From Haemonchus contortus (lineage: Eukaryota > Nematoda > Chromadorea > Rhabditida > Trichostrongylidae), in assembly GCA_000469685.2 (NCBI GenBank), contig LS997565.1:17077293-17141292 (forward strand): DNA of 64,000 bases, read 5' to 3'. Position numbers and translations under genes: made by a program. Shown here piece by piece: positions 1 through 11,400 of the stretch. The notes under the pieces are model-generated. The model saw only the letters and a list, made by a program, of their open reading frames with translations. It was not told the origin of the DNA and did not search any database. Within the stretch, counting starts at the first letter, position 1. Each line of letters starts with the position of its first letter.

Positions 1-258
1 TTTCTTTTCCGAAAATAATACAGCTGGTGCTCGAGTAGAAGCGAGGGAGAGTTCAAGCGTATGGTTAGGATAGGTTTCAGCCAGTTGAGGGACCAAATCT
101 GCGATACAGAACGAATTCTCGCATGAAGTTTGAAGGAACTGTGACACTCCGGGCGAAGACGGTGACAGATGAAGACGAATGAGCCGCTGTCTGCAAAAAC
201 GATCAGGCAGTGATAAGAAAGAGGTTCAGTTCGATAGTCCTGACAGATCCCAGTTTGT

Positions 259-760
259 TAAAGGCACAGTTCACGATGATTTGGAGGTAAACATTCTGAG
301 TCAAAAAGCGGAGACATTGGTTGGGATGAGAGCATTGATGGTGATGAAAGCGAGGTAATTCGCCGACGTTGTGAAAACTAAGACTTCTCAAGAGTAGTGA
401 AAGAAGAGGCTGTACGAGATTACAATGACGAAAATAACATGGAAGGGGTATTAGGATGAGATTTCAGGTGTTGCAAATGCGCAAAGAGCTGACCACAGTA
501 GGCTAAAACTGTTCAATGTTCAACTGTTCAATGTTCAACTGTTCAACTTCTTTTCACTGTCGCTGTGGATCATAACAAGTTGTTTGAATACAAAGCCGTT
601 GAAACTCGTCCGCGCGTACACACGGGGCAATATTTTAGCCTGTATAACGCCCTATCTAGGCCCTTTTTCGGCCTGAAAGCTCCACATATGGTATACGAGA
701 GGGCTATAGATTTGAACTAAAAGGATATCTTATGAGCCATTTTTATGCATTCAAAGTGTT
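259..760 (+). repeat. Degenerate copy of the GGCACAGTTCACGAT-end repeat family
   Basis: The left end carries AAAGGCACAGTTCACGAT at about 260-277. The interior matches, with many substitutions, the stretch 62208-62722: shared stretches include the phrases around 'tgacaagttgtttgaa', 'gttgaaactcgtccg' and 'catatggt'. The right terminus is eroded. The matching copy ends with the inverted version of the terminal sequence, so the family looks like a non-autonomous element with inverted ends. A short heptamer-like tandem (TGTTCAATGTTCAAC) sits at 512-545. No coding potential was recognised. Confidence 0.55.
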
Positions 761-1499
761 TCCCTCTAATTTCGACCAGTATTTCAATAAATTCGGAAAA
801 ACCACCAGAATTCCTTTGTAATATATAGAAAACTTCTACACTTTATGACTCAAAATATGACAGTGCCCTTGATTCGGCAAAGGATGATTTCTCTTGTGTT
901 CAATGCGTAAGCCGAGGCCACAAGGTCGTCAAAAACAGAGGTCATAAGGTTCAATGGCCAGCCCTGCACGTCTTGGTGAAACTAGATTACCCGTTCGGAC
1001 TATGAAAGGAAGTCAAATGCGTGGGTGCATCCTGGTGTGAATGGGCATTCACCATCTTCATCTACGGATACAGAAAGAACACCGTAACTTGATCACGTTT
1101 ATCAAAGTAGGGGAAAAGGTGAGTGGAACGAAATCTGAGGTGATTCATCGGTTTGGCGAATTCTATGATCAGATACATATGAGCCATCACCTTTGATGAA
1201 GGATGTGGTTACGCCAGCTACTTCGCAAGTATAGTGCTGTGCTAGTTTTGGTGAGAGAGGTGATCAAGAAGACATCACCGAAACCAACTTCAAGGCGGAA
1301 CAAGCCGCAGGTAGAAAGAAATGGAGGCACTAAACAGGAACAGCGAATCCTGCCACGGCACGGGATTGACACTAAGGCGAAGAAGAAGCCGATGAAGATT
1401 TGTTGTTTCAGTCATGACCTAATCACGTTTCGATGGAAGATGACTCTGTGATTGGTCTGGTGCAATCTGACTGAATCTGCTTCAGGATGGTTTTGATAT

Positions 1500-1860
1500 C
1501 TCTATAATGCGGGCTCAAGCTTCTGCTCCCACGAGGGGAGAACGTCCGTTGCGCGTGTCCGTCGAAAGTAGGTCACCCCGCCCACTTCGCGCGCGGCGCA
1601 TCACACTGAGGTCTCGAGATGACATTACAGTACTACCAAGTGTCATTGGAGCAAATGATTTGCATTCGTCTGTGTTATCTTCTTCTTAAACTGACTGCCG
1701 TGGACCAAACGCAAAGCGTATGCCCCAGTGACCATTGCGACGACTGTCAAATATCGCGGGCCGACTCGCCGCGTGCGTCGGCTGCGACGTGACCTAGTTT
1801 CCACGGACACGCGCAAAGAAGCGCACCCCCCACGAGGTGATCGCAATTTTGCAGCTAGTA
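1500..1860. repeat. Palindromic G+C-rich MITE-like element (copy 1)
   Basis: The two halves are imperfect inverted copies: 'gcgcgtgtccgtcgaaag' with 'aggtcacc' near 1551-1577 faces 'gtgacctagtttccacgg' with 'acacgcgc' near 1789-1817. A second element with the same arms lies at 39860-40200. The open frames seen here on both strands are explained by the palindrome and are not called genes. The rest of 760-2000 shows nothing recognisable. Confidence 0.55.
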
Positions 1861-1999
1861 GGAGGTATCCTGAGAAAAATCGCGTAACATTCATTCATTG
1901 TCTGGTGAATGCTCTACGGAAGTGGTGGCGATTCTGGCTCATAAGTGAAAATCACGAGAGGCAGAAGTGAGGATGCCCAGATCGGTTTGCGGTTGGACG

Positions 2000-2310
2000 C
2001 GACTGGACTGGATCAGGAATGAAGACGTGAGGGCTTTCACGCTAACAGCCCTGTCCAGCTGAAGTGAGAGAGTAGCGTCTAGGATAGTGACCACTGAGAA
2101 GACCACCGAACTTTAAGGGAGGCAATGGAGTTCGAAGCTGAAAGGATCTCACGAAGAGCCTCAAAAAAAGAGGTGGCTCGACGTAATCAAGAAGGGCCTT
2201 GTCGTCGTTAAAGCACAGGCAGATGATGCCGCGGATATAATAGAAGAAAGTGTATACGGCTACGCGTCAGGAGGAACGTCAGGGAAAAGAAGTAGGAGAG
2301 TATAGACTTA
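2000..2310 (+). mobile_element. 3' end remnant of a non-LTR retrotransposon
   Basis: Around 2150-2300 one frame reads KKRWLDVIKKGLVVVK, then a DDAADI motif and a stop near 2305. The 'RW-DVIK-DL---K----DA-D' pattern is typical of the C-terminal tail that follows the reverse transcriptase domain in nematode LINEs. Upstream frames are broken by stops, so only a dead tail remains. The assignment rests on this motif. Confidence 0.4.
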
Positions 2311-2999
2311 CAGACTTAGGCCATTCACCACTACTCTCTCACACCGAAGATTATTAACAATATAGACTGAGTAAAAAAAAGCAATTATCAGAACCTTTGT
2401 GTCCTTACATCATACCTCAAGGAGAAGTGTGGTGGCTCCAATGATGTTGACCAGAATCTTTTTTCTATGGGCACTATACCTACCCACCCTTGAGCATTAT
2501 TTAACAAAAAAAACTAGTGTTCGAAATCCCTCACTGGACTCAAAGAGTGCGGTCGTTATTAGATGTCGGTGTGAAACTTGGGCATAAGATCTATTCCCTT
2601 ATAGACTTTCCAGGGAATCTGTTCACGAGAATTTCGGTCAAAGAAAATCCATTATGGTTAGCGAAAATATGTTCAACATTGTTTTTTGGCTCGAACTGGA
2701 ACACCCAATGCTATACTCATGCGAACATGAGGCTTGGAACTCTTGCGTATATTGCTGTGTAAACACATCAAGAATTTTTGGGAAGGTCCATTTCTGCGCG
2801 GGCGTTTCCTCGTATGCAATCTTTGGCGGGGAAAGCATCTTTTCCTCTCTTTTTCCCATTGACCGGGTTTGTATAGACACTGCATCGAGATAGTTTGAAG
2901 CTTCTAAGGAACTTGATTTTCAAGTTGGGATTTTGTGCTCAAAGCAAACTCGCTTCTTGGTAAAAACGATTAGCTGCAAATAGAGTAAACTAAACGAAC

Positions 3000-4358
3000 T
3001 TGTGAGCATGGTAGAAGAGCGAATTCGGCAAATAGTCAGAAATCTGCAGCATCAACATGTGAGTATCCGATTGAGAACGAAGCCATGCGATTGGCGGCGG
3101 TCCGAAGGGGGTCCCGCCCAGACCCTTGTACGAGATTTCACCTGCGCATGCAAGGTCCACCATATTCGTGCCACAAAATGGATCTTCTCTGAGTCTGAAC
3201 AGTCTTTCGTTACTCCTGCTAGGACTGCTTTAACACCATCATCCTCCTTACCTGAAGTCGATGTAAAACTCCTTGGATATGCTCTGAAATAATCAAAGGT
3301 TTTTTCATCATGATCTGTTAGATTTTATTTTTTTTCTCTGCATGATCCGGTTACTCTTCAAGAAAAATGTAGAAGAAAACCGCCAAAATATTATTAAAAC
3401 ATAATTACGGAATTTCATGCCACAGCAGCCATCTATGGTGAGTTAACTGACCTTCCCAAGCAGACTGCCCAGCGTCGCTCCTCCGACAGCCTTTGAAAGT
3501 TTCGTTGCCCGTATGGCATTCGTTTCAATCGCCTCACTCAGTGGACTTCGCGTTTGCACTTCAGCCAACTGGAAACTACCAGTTCCAAATTGAGCATGGA
3601 GCGGGCCAGTTCTCTCTAACCTAATCGCTCACCTTTTCATTCAAATCCTCGTCAAGGTATTTGCGGACTTTTTTGCAAATAAGCCCTTGCAGCATAAGCC
3701 GGACGTTGTCAGAAACTCCTTGCTGAAAAAAAACACCCATTCAAGGTATTCCTTCACGTTCCAAATTCAAGCACTCTGAGGAAAGGTGAACCAGTCGTGT
3801 ATTTTGCACATTTGTGCACCACCCTATGTCCACCGTTCGAGTCCTAAACTGGTGGCTGTTCCCCATGAAGTTGGGGTAGGGGTCAGCCATGAGAGGGAGA
3901 GTTCGTAAATCGCTCCATCACATTCGCAACAATTACCTTAAACACTGTGACAGCCAGTCCAAACAGTCCCCCATTGTGGTTTACGACGTCGACTGCACGA
4001 ATCGTCGAGTGGCAAGCGATGGAACTGATGTGAGCGGAGCCATTGGGACCACGTTCCATCTGAATTCAAAGGCAGTAAGACTGAGCTCATATGGAATAAA
4101 AGGAGATTAGACGTACTGCGCTGTCTAGCTGGACACTCAGTCCTTCGGCTTGTACTTCTGCTTGGCCAGTCAAGTTGAATGGGACAACGATATTAACAGC
4201 TCCGCTTAGATCTCCAATAAATCTGAAATGCTCGAAAAAATTCAATATTGGCTTCATGGATATCTAAAAAGGATTACCCGAGGTCGAGATTCTTCATGAT
4301 CCAAGAAATTCGGTTTGGAGCAGACGTCGTTACATCTTGAATTTCAGCTCGTCGGAAT
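3000..4358 (-). CDS. BPI/LBP-family lipid-binding protein, partial (gene 2)
   Basis: Seven consecutive minus-strand exons agree in phase: 4278-4358, 4117-4222, 3937-4059, 3633-3722, 3452-3568, 3252-3283 and 3000-3194. Together they give 248 codons. Visible family signatures, in order, are APNRISWIMKNLDLG, GDLSGAVNIVVPFNL, a cysteine in SSIACHS followed by a second in LMLQGLICKKV (the disulphide expected in the BPI N-terminal barrel), then MVDLACAGEISYKG, GGTPFGPP and ISDYLPNSLFYHAHK, which opens the C-terminal barrel. BPI/LBP proteins are secreted lipid or lipopolysaccharide binders. The signal-peptide exon (expected above 4358) and the rest of the C-terminal barrel (below 3000) were not found. 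The gene may continue beyond the left edge across a repeat-filled intron, or be truncated. The acceptor of the 3000-3194 exon is the least certain; a further AG lies a few bases upstream. Family assignment is firm; specificity is unknown. Confidence 0.82.
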
Positions 4359-5184
4359 CTGATGCATCAAAGATTGTTGCGAAACTGGTTTGGAACTTTT
4401 TTAGATTTTGATGTCAGAGGGTTTACAAAAAAAGAATTAGAACTGCGTCTACACCCATTAATCGCCTTTCAACGTCTGTTAAGGTCCATTTTACTGCTGA
4501 AATTTTGTTGGATAAAAAACTTTGACCAGCGAGTTCGTAAGCAAATTTGAAGCAAACTGCATTGTTAAGCTAATCATCACGGTAGTTGAGTACGTCTCAC
4601 TTTGGTAAATAAGTGCAATGGAGTTTAATTAATTTTTGAAAGGTGTAAGGGTACTTTCGAAATGGGATATGAGGGGAAGCAGCACGCACCTGCAGCTAGT
4701 GCAACTACAGTCAGTAGCGGACAAGTGGTAGTATGCACAAGTCTACTCAAGAACGATTTTCAAGGGCGACAAAGTGTGAGCATGATTGCCTATGAGAATA
4801 TTTTTGAAGAGAGTTACAGATTTTACAGATTTCAATCTACAAAAATCAGCCGGTCCTTTGTGTGTTGTGCCGGCTCCTCTGAACTCCGCTTTCTTCCAAC
4901 CAAGTGTGATTTAAAGGGTATAGGTTCAAAATGCGATCTAATTGTTGGGCTTTTTGGGAATTATTGAACGTTACGGCTTCCACTTATCCACACAACCAAC
5001 GTTGGCGTGCTACCCCTTTCTGATTCCCTTTAAAAACAGGGGAGTAACAAACCACACTGATAGTCGTTCGGATGGATGAAAGGATGAAAAGATGATGATA
5101 CTGTTATGAAATGGTCATTCGCTCACTTGTTTAGAGGCACAGCTCACTATACAAAATGTTTCGTAGATTTTCAAGCATCTATGG

Positions 5185-5470
5185 GGGCGCAGGTGGTGTG
5201 GTTTCAGGTGTTGCATTATCACACACGCAGGGATCATAGGGATCGAACCTTGGATCTGCTTTTGCTCACACCAACCAAGCCTTCCAACCCTCCGGGACCG
5301 GTCAAATGATACCAGACTCATCTGGGAGGATAAAAGCCCTGACTTGTACATCGTCTGTCCACCGCATTTCATGGCATATTTCATATACGCATTCAAATCG
5401 TCACATTGAATGATTGTCGAATGCGGGACGCATCTCATAAACGGGATTGACGTCGAAAACATCACCTCAA
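5185..5470 (+). repeat. tRNA-derived SINE, diverged copy
   Basis: This matches the full-length copies at 6041 and 13454 through 'ccaagccttcca', 'ctgggaggataaaagc' and 'acgcattcaa', ending near 'acgggattgac'. The 5' promoter-like part is heavily mutated. The flanking 4360-5185 shows no gene I can support. Confidence 0.7.
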
Positions 5471-5920
5471 GAATGACTGGAACTCCTGAGAAGGACGATG
5501 GGGCAGGGTCGAAATGCACCCTAGATAGGATGCAATAAGGGCTTGGAAACCGGTCCTGATGTTCACCACCGTTCACCGTTCGAGAAAGAAAGAGTTGAAA
5601 GCCTCTGCATAGGTTGGCATCATAAAATAGGAAAATTCTGCTGTAAATAAAGTCAGATGGCAATTGCTAATAGGTGACAAGGATTGGTGAATCAAGTAGT
5701 GACAGCCATTGGAATCTAGCTTAGACGCCCTTCGCTGCGTCAAGTTGGTATATCTCAAAAAACTCCAATCGAGAGACTTCAAGAGACATCGGATGAAAGC
5801 GATTCAAAATTACAAAATGTTGATTGTTTCTACGCCTTGTAACTTTTAATAACAGCATTCCGTAGCAGTTATTGTGCGTTAACGTTTGTGTTTGTATTAT
5901 CCTTCATCTATAAGAGCTTA

Positions 5921-6535
5921 GGTGGTCTGGTGGCAAGTGGCGTAGTATCACACACACATGATCACGGGTTCGATCAATGCCCGCTTAGGCTAACTAAGCT
6001 TTCCATCCTTCATGGATAATTAAAAAGTTGAAAAGTTAAGTTGGGCGAAGGTGGTGTAGTGGCAAGTGGCGCACTATATCACACGCACGGTCAGGGGTTC
6101 GAATCTCGTATCGATGCCCGCCTGGGCTAACCAAGCCTTCCATCCCCCCGGGGTCGGTTAATTGGTGCCAGACTTGTCTGGGAGGATAAAAGCACTGACT
6201 TGAACATCGGCTGGCCACCGCAAGTCATTGTATAGGCCACGTACGCACTCATTACGCCACTACGATTCTGAATGGAAGTCGAGTGCGGGGCGCATCCCTC
6301 AGACGGGATTGATTAACGCCAAAAACTTTATCCTTTATCCTTATCTTTTATGGGTAAGTTAATCGATACCAGACCTGTCTGGGAGAATAGAAGCTCTGAC
6401 TTGTACATCGGCTGGCCACCGCAAGCCATTGCATAGGCTACATACGCATTCAATACGCCACTGCGATTCTGAATGGAAGTAGGATGCGGGTGCGCATCCC
6501 AAAAGTGAGATTGATCAAGCTTTATCCTTTCATTC
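5921..6535 (+). repeat. Nested pair of tRNA-derived SINEs
   Basis: Bases 5921-6030 are the 5' half of one SINE copy and 6351-6530 are the 3' half. A full-length, better preserved copy (about 6041-6350) sits between them. The inner copy has an A-box-like stretch (GGTGTAGTGGCAAGTGG) and a B-box-like stretch (GGGTTCGAATC) about 40 bases apart, as in a pol III tRNA promoter. It then has a conserved tail with CTGGGAGGATAAAAGCACTG and ends near 'tttatcctttatcc'. The short AAGTTAA at both junctions is a plausible target-site duplication. It is inferred that a younger SINE inserted into an older one. Confidence 0.75.
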
Positions 6536-6539
6536 TTCC

Positions 6540-8050
6540 CATCCTCACAAGCATTAGTTAAGTTTTCGTTGAAGGTTGTGCTTTGCTAAAGTGCTTCAGA
6601 GGGTTAGTCGGTTAATCATACAGTAACTTGGAACCATCGCTATTCGGCTTCACAGTCCACCGGAGAAACACAACAAACTAGTGCTTTTCGAAAAGATAAA
6701 TTGACAAAAGCCGACAGAATCCTGCTGGTGCACTTCATAAATCTCCACTGAAAGCTATCCGCAAAAGTTATAAATTGGGTCCCAAGCCGAATCAAATGAA
6801 CCCTTTGTTTCAGTTTTCAGGTTATAAGAACACCTAAACTCCGCCACAAGGTGACCGTAACCTCTATTCAGACGTCAAAAGTCTCACAAAAACCCAAAAA
6901 ACAGTCTTTCTAGTCATCGCAGAACGGCAGTAGGGCCAACTGCTAGTCTAGTGAAAACCCCCTAATGAGTAATATCTGCACGATTGCCGTAAAATCGAAT
7001 GGGGTCATGTTTTCGACTGGTTCCACAGACTACCATAAAGCGATGATTATGATGGTATGCACTTCTGGTTTGGCCGGGTAAAAAACTTGAATCATAAAAG
7101 TGACAAAAGACTATGGACTTGCTATTCCGGTGCTTGTAGTCGTTATAGTAACTTTCTCTGTCGGAAACTACCTCATTACGAAAAAAAAAAGTTAGTTGGC
7201 AGAATGAGGGCTTCCTAAAACCTTTGGTTTTCTCAGTGAAGTGGAAAAACCTTCAAAAGTTCCGAACAACTTTTTGACTGGCTTGAAGGGTGAACAACTG
7301 GGAGGATGATGTGCTAACAAGGAAACATCGGTTGTGATCAAACACATCGAGTCGGCGCTATTGCGAAGCTACCTTCGTTAGATAAGAGATATCCATGATG
7401 ACACGGAACCAGATTGAAGCATGTTTGGGTGTGGCTCTGGCTAGGACTAGCAAATAAACGAAGTATATTGTAAGCAGAGGAAGTTGTATCAGAGTTGTTT
7501 CTGTTGCGAGAGTTACTAGATATGTAGTATTAAAGATTGCTTGTAAGAAGGTCATTAGAAAGGACTTTTCTAGAGAGATTGATAGTCAGGCTGAATCGAC
7601 GACACTTTGGTTTACCTTGAGATCTTGATTCGCGATATAAAGATGGCTCCCTGGTCGCCAGGAAGGCGATGTTCCACATTGGGAATGTTGATACGAGGCA
7701 GTTGCTCCGCAAGGATATTGTTGGCAACCTGAATCCTTTCACGTACGCAGGATTCCGAAAGAACTCATGAATTTCAAGTAAAAAGAAAATGAAAGAGGGG
7801 TCCTATGACAGCCTGAGTGCCAGTTTTTTCACAATTACTAGTCAGGCTCACAGACGACGAGAAGATACTCTGCTACTCCGGGTTCTACTTTGAGGATTAA
7901 ACGATCCGCAGTTTCTTACAGGGTTCGAGATCCTACAGAAAGATGGAACGAGTAAACCTGACTTTTAGCGTGGAAAACCGATGTGACCTTCTATTTGAGA
8001 TCCTTCAGTAGGAAGGGGCGAATGAGCCAGGCACTTCCTTATTGGTTACA
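6540..8050. other. Spacer without a recognised gene
   Basis: I see only short open frames in mixed phases, a poly(A) tract near 7180 and no exon chain with matching phases. The N-terminal exons of the minus-strand BPI gene should lie somewhere between 4360 and 8450, but I could not identify them. Confidence 0.4.
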
Positions 8051-8058
8051 AAACCAAT

Positions 8059-8355
8059 GTGATTGTTCATAGATTACCTGAGAGAGGTAAGAAACACCGG
8101 AAGGAAATAGACGTAGTCGTACACCGGGCAAATTCAGCGGTGCTTCGAGTAGTGGATGGAAATCTTGACGAGGGACAACAACCACCACTAGCTGGAAAAG
8201 GCTTGCGAGTTCGAGCGCGATCAGCGGACGGCGCATTTCAGCGAGTGCGGCGAACACGACACTACCCGCCCACCCCTCGCGACTGTCCCGGTTTGGGAAG
8301 ACGGCGGCGCGGCCGGCATTCATCGTCGGCGGCCACCAGTCGCTTTCTCACCTAA
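8059..8355. other. G+C-rich patch open on both strands
   Basis: The segment is clearly richer in G+C than its surroundings. It is free of stops for about 95 codons on each strand (8059-8355 plus, 8039-8323 minus). Predicted proteins are Arg-rich or Leu/Val-rich with no recognised domain. It lies directly upstream of the signal-peptide exon at 8491, between two divergent BPI/LBP-like genes. A repeat fragment or a regulatory island is more likely than a gene. Confidence 0.3.
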
Positions 8356-8490
8356 CAACTACAGGTTATTAGCTGAGTTTCCCGTTCCGGTCACATCTAA
8401 GCTTTTCAGTTACTCTTTGTCTCTGGTGACAAGCTATCTGGGACTTGTTCGTCCACTTATGTGGCACTATCGCCGAACAAGATATTTCCT

Positions 8491-11400
8491 ATGATGCTTA
8501 TAGCGGCTGTACTAGCCTGGCTTTCTTGCCACGGTTTCGCTTCTCAATTGGGAGCGACATTTGGTGATGCTGCTGTGTCGCAACTTGTACGACATGCTGC
8601 TGCCAGGGTCCTGCAGGAGCCGCGAATCGCTGAGGTGCGGAAAAGAGTTTTTCTCTGCAAATTTAGATGGACTGTGCTAGTATAAATAGAAACCTCTCCT
8701 TCCCTTTTCAACCGTTGATGTTTTCGTGCAAAAATAGTTGAATATGGGAATGTTCTGAAAATTTTCTTTGTTTCTTATTGATTACTGTGTTTCCGTCGAG
8801 AACGGCTAGCTACTATGCTTGACTCCGACCTCTGTGTCTGACTGAACCTGTTCTTCGACCATCGAATCAATAATCGCTCCGAACAACCAAGATCTCCGGC
8901 GACAGATAAATTACGTATAAAACAAGTCCAGTGTCGCAGCAGTGTTCCTTACAAGCCAATACCATTGGTGAATGTGATGGGAATATCAGCAATTTCACCC
9001 GGGGTGGGGGAAGGTGGGGGTGGGGGAGAGGATGTTATGGAGTTTATATGACATTTTTGGCAAATCCACCTGGGAACGGGGGAAGGTGGGGAAGGGTGGG
9101 GGTTGGGGTGAGGGGGGGGGGTTATAAAGTTCAAATGTTCAAATGACATTTTTGTCAGATTTCTTTCAAAAAACATGTTCGACTCTACGGTTGCTCTGTA
9201 TTTGAAGTCATCAGTCACATAGAGTTCCATGGGATTGTGGGGAACTCAGTTGATATGGGATGATATTACATAATATTATGTGATATACTGTGATATTAAG
9301 TGGTAGAATAATATCACTGAATCATCATGATCTTGATTTTGATTTCAAATTCCATCGCTGAAATTTATGTGGCTAGGAAAATGGAAAAACTAGGCTTGAA
9401 AAGTGAAAATTGTTATTTAAGTGACAATCCACTTCTGGTTACCATTATAACTGCTCTATCTGCCTTCAGATAACTCTAAAAACTCGAGAATCACCTTCGT
9501 TGGGATCACTGGCTCATCTCGACATTCTCAACCGAGTGAACTACAAAAACATATCCGTTGTCTTCCATGCCGACTCTCTACATGTGGTCGTCGATAAGTA
9601 AGTTCCTTCTATTGACTTGCTTCCACCATGTTCGCTCCAGGTTTGACATCCAGGTTTTCTTTGCTTTCCCATGGCAATCTCTCCGAAATTTTTTGGCCAT
9701 TCGGTTTGGGAGAACAAGTGCTCGAATTAGGTTTGCAGGTAAGCTCTCAAAAGCCCACTAAACTGAATAGATTGAGATAGGTTTGCTTCAGCTTCACCGA
9801 GCTGAGATCCGACTCGATGCCGATGAGACGACATTTTCGCTTGGAGAATGCCTTTTGGTAGGATCCGAGCTGGCTGCCTCAGTTCCAGGTCACTGGATTG
9901 CCGACAGAGTGTGTACGATGTATACGTTCCCAGATACCACATAAACTAGACCATCTACTACCCGTTTACATAAACGTTCTTTTCCAGGGAGCCTCAGCAA
10001 TCGCATCGATAATGACTCCTGTCCTTGATTCCATGATTTGTAATGCCCTTCGACATCACATCGGCAACTTGGAGGCAAGCAAAGTCATGTGAGTGCATCG
10101 TTTAATGACGAGGGCCTGGTTTCGGATGCGAGGCGATGGTTCAGATAGTTGTGAGGTGGATGGGGTGCCGGTCAAGGTCGAACGAGGGTAATCGTTCCGA
10201 ACGTTCATCAAAGGCTGTTGAGTAACAACAAGTAACGGACTTATTCGGAATTGGTGCAACCGCCAATTTCCTTTTCAATTAATCGGGATACGCCATGCTT
10301 TCGATTCTTCCTCAAATCCTCTCGTCAAAAGTCAGCCAGTGGCGATGTTGATATACAATGACGGTGAGGGCCAATTCATCTGACCAACACGATCTTTATT
10401 CCCCTGTAACCTATTAAAACTTTCCGTCTACGCTTTCGAGAATGTTCTGGTTCAGAAAGAAAGGGTTGACCAGAAGTGAAGTGAGGAAGTTTTGGAGATG
10501 TAGGATTTGTCTCGGTGCACGATTTCTGCCCCTTCTGCCCTTGGATTCCGGTTTTTACTTTTTACGACAGACAGCGCTTTACGAGGATCAAGGGGTGTAG
10601 CGATTCATCACTATAGATAACATTACTACGAAATAGTTCGTGTTGCCACCAAAGAAACGTTGGTCTCACTGTAAATGCTGGATTTAGACGGTTCCCAGTG
10701 TACGACTTGATACCAGAAAAACTTCGATCGTACGTGACAAGAAACGACACTACTCTTTACTACAGGTAATTTTAATGGCTTTTTTTATTTCAGTATCATC
10801 TTGAATTTCTGCCTGGTTCGATAATGGGGGGGGGGGGGGGGGGAGGGAGGGGAGGGGAGACGCTTTCTATTTTTTTAGTACCCAGATATCTATTGCTCAG
10901 CCTGAGACCTTAGACATTCTCAGTACGAAAAGATTTACTGTTTAAGGCTGAAAAATATCAACGTGAACGATCACCAGCTGACTGCTCGAGCGCAACTTGA
11001 ATGGGTTGATATTGTGAGTTTGAACAATTTTTAGTAATGATCCTAAGAAATGAAAAGAGGTGAATAGAAATTTTCGAAGAACAAAGAGGCGGCGATCTGG
11101 GGGAGTGTGTCGGGGAAGTTGTCGGCAGCACCTGCATTCATGACTGGAAGTTTGTCGTCGTTAGTATTAAAGATTTCCAGTGTAAAATCGCTATTTCCGA
11201 TGATTTTTGGGTGAACTCCCTCGGTTTTCTAGCATGTAGGAGGATTCGTTGATGATGAGCTTGCAGATGAAGTGCAAGAATTTTTTGGAGAACTCGAAAG
11301 TAATTTTGCTTTCCTTGGAAAACTATGTAGAATCGCTTGCCCACTTTAATTTGCGAAATATTTCCCACAATTTCATTTTAATAATTCATAGGTGAGAGTC

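Noticed and set aside
3002..3292. Plus-strand open frame beginning MVEERIRQ
   Set aside because: It is the antisense shadow of a BPI/LBP exon at 3000-3194, whose minus-strand translation has clear family motifs and matching splice phases.
11235..11301. Possible extra exon (GGFVDDELADEVQEFFGE) of the plus-strand BPI-like gene
   Set aside because: It would end in phase 1, while the exon at 12886 needs phase 0. Skipping it joins 11013 to 12886 cleanly.
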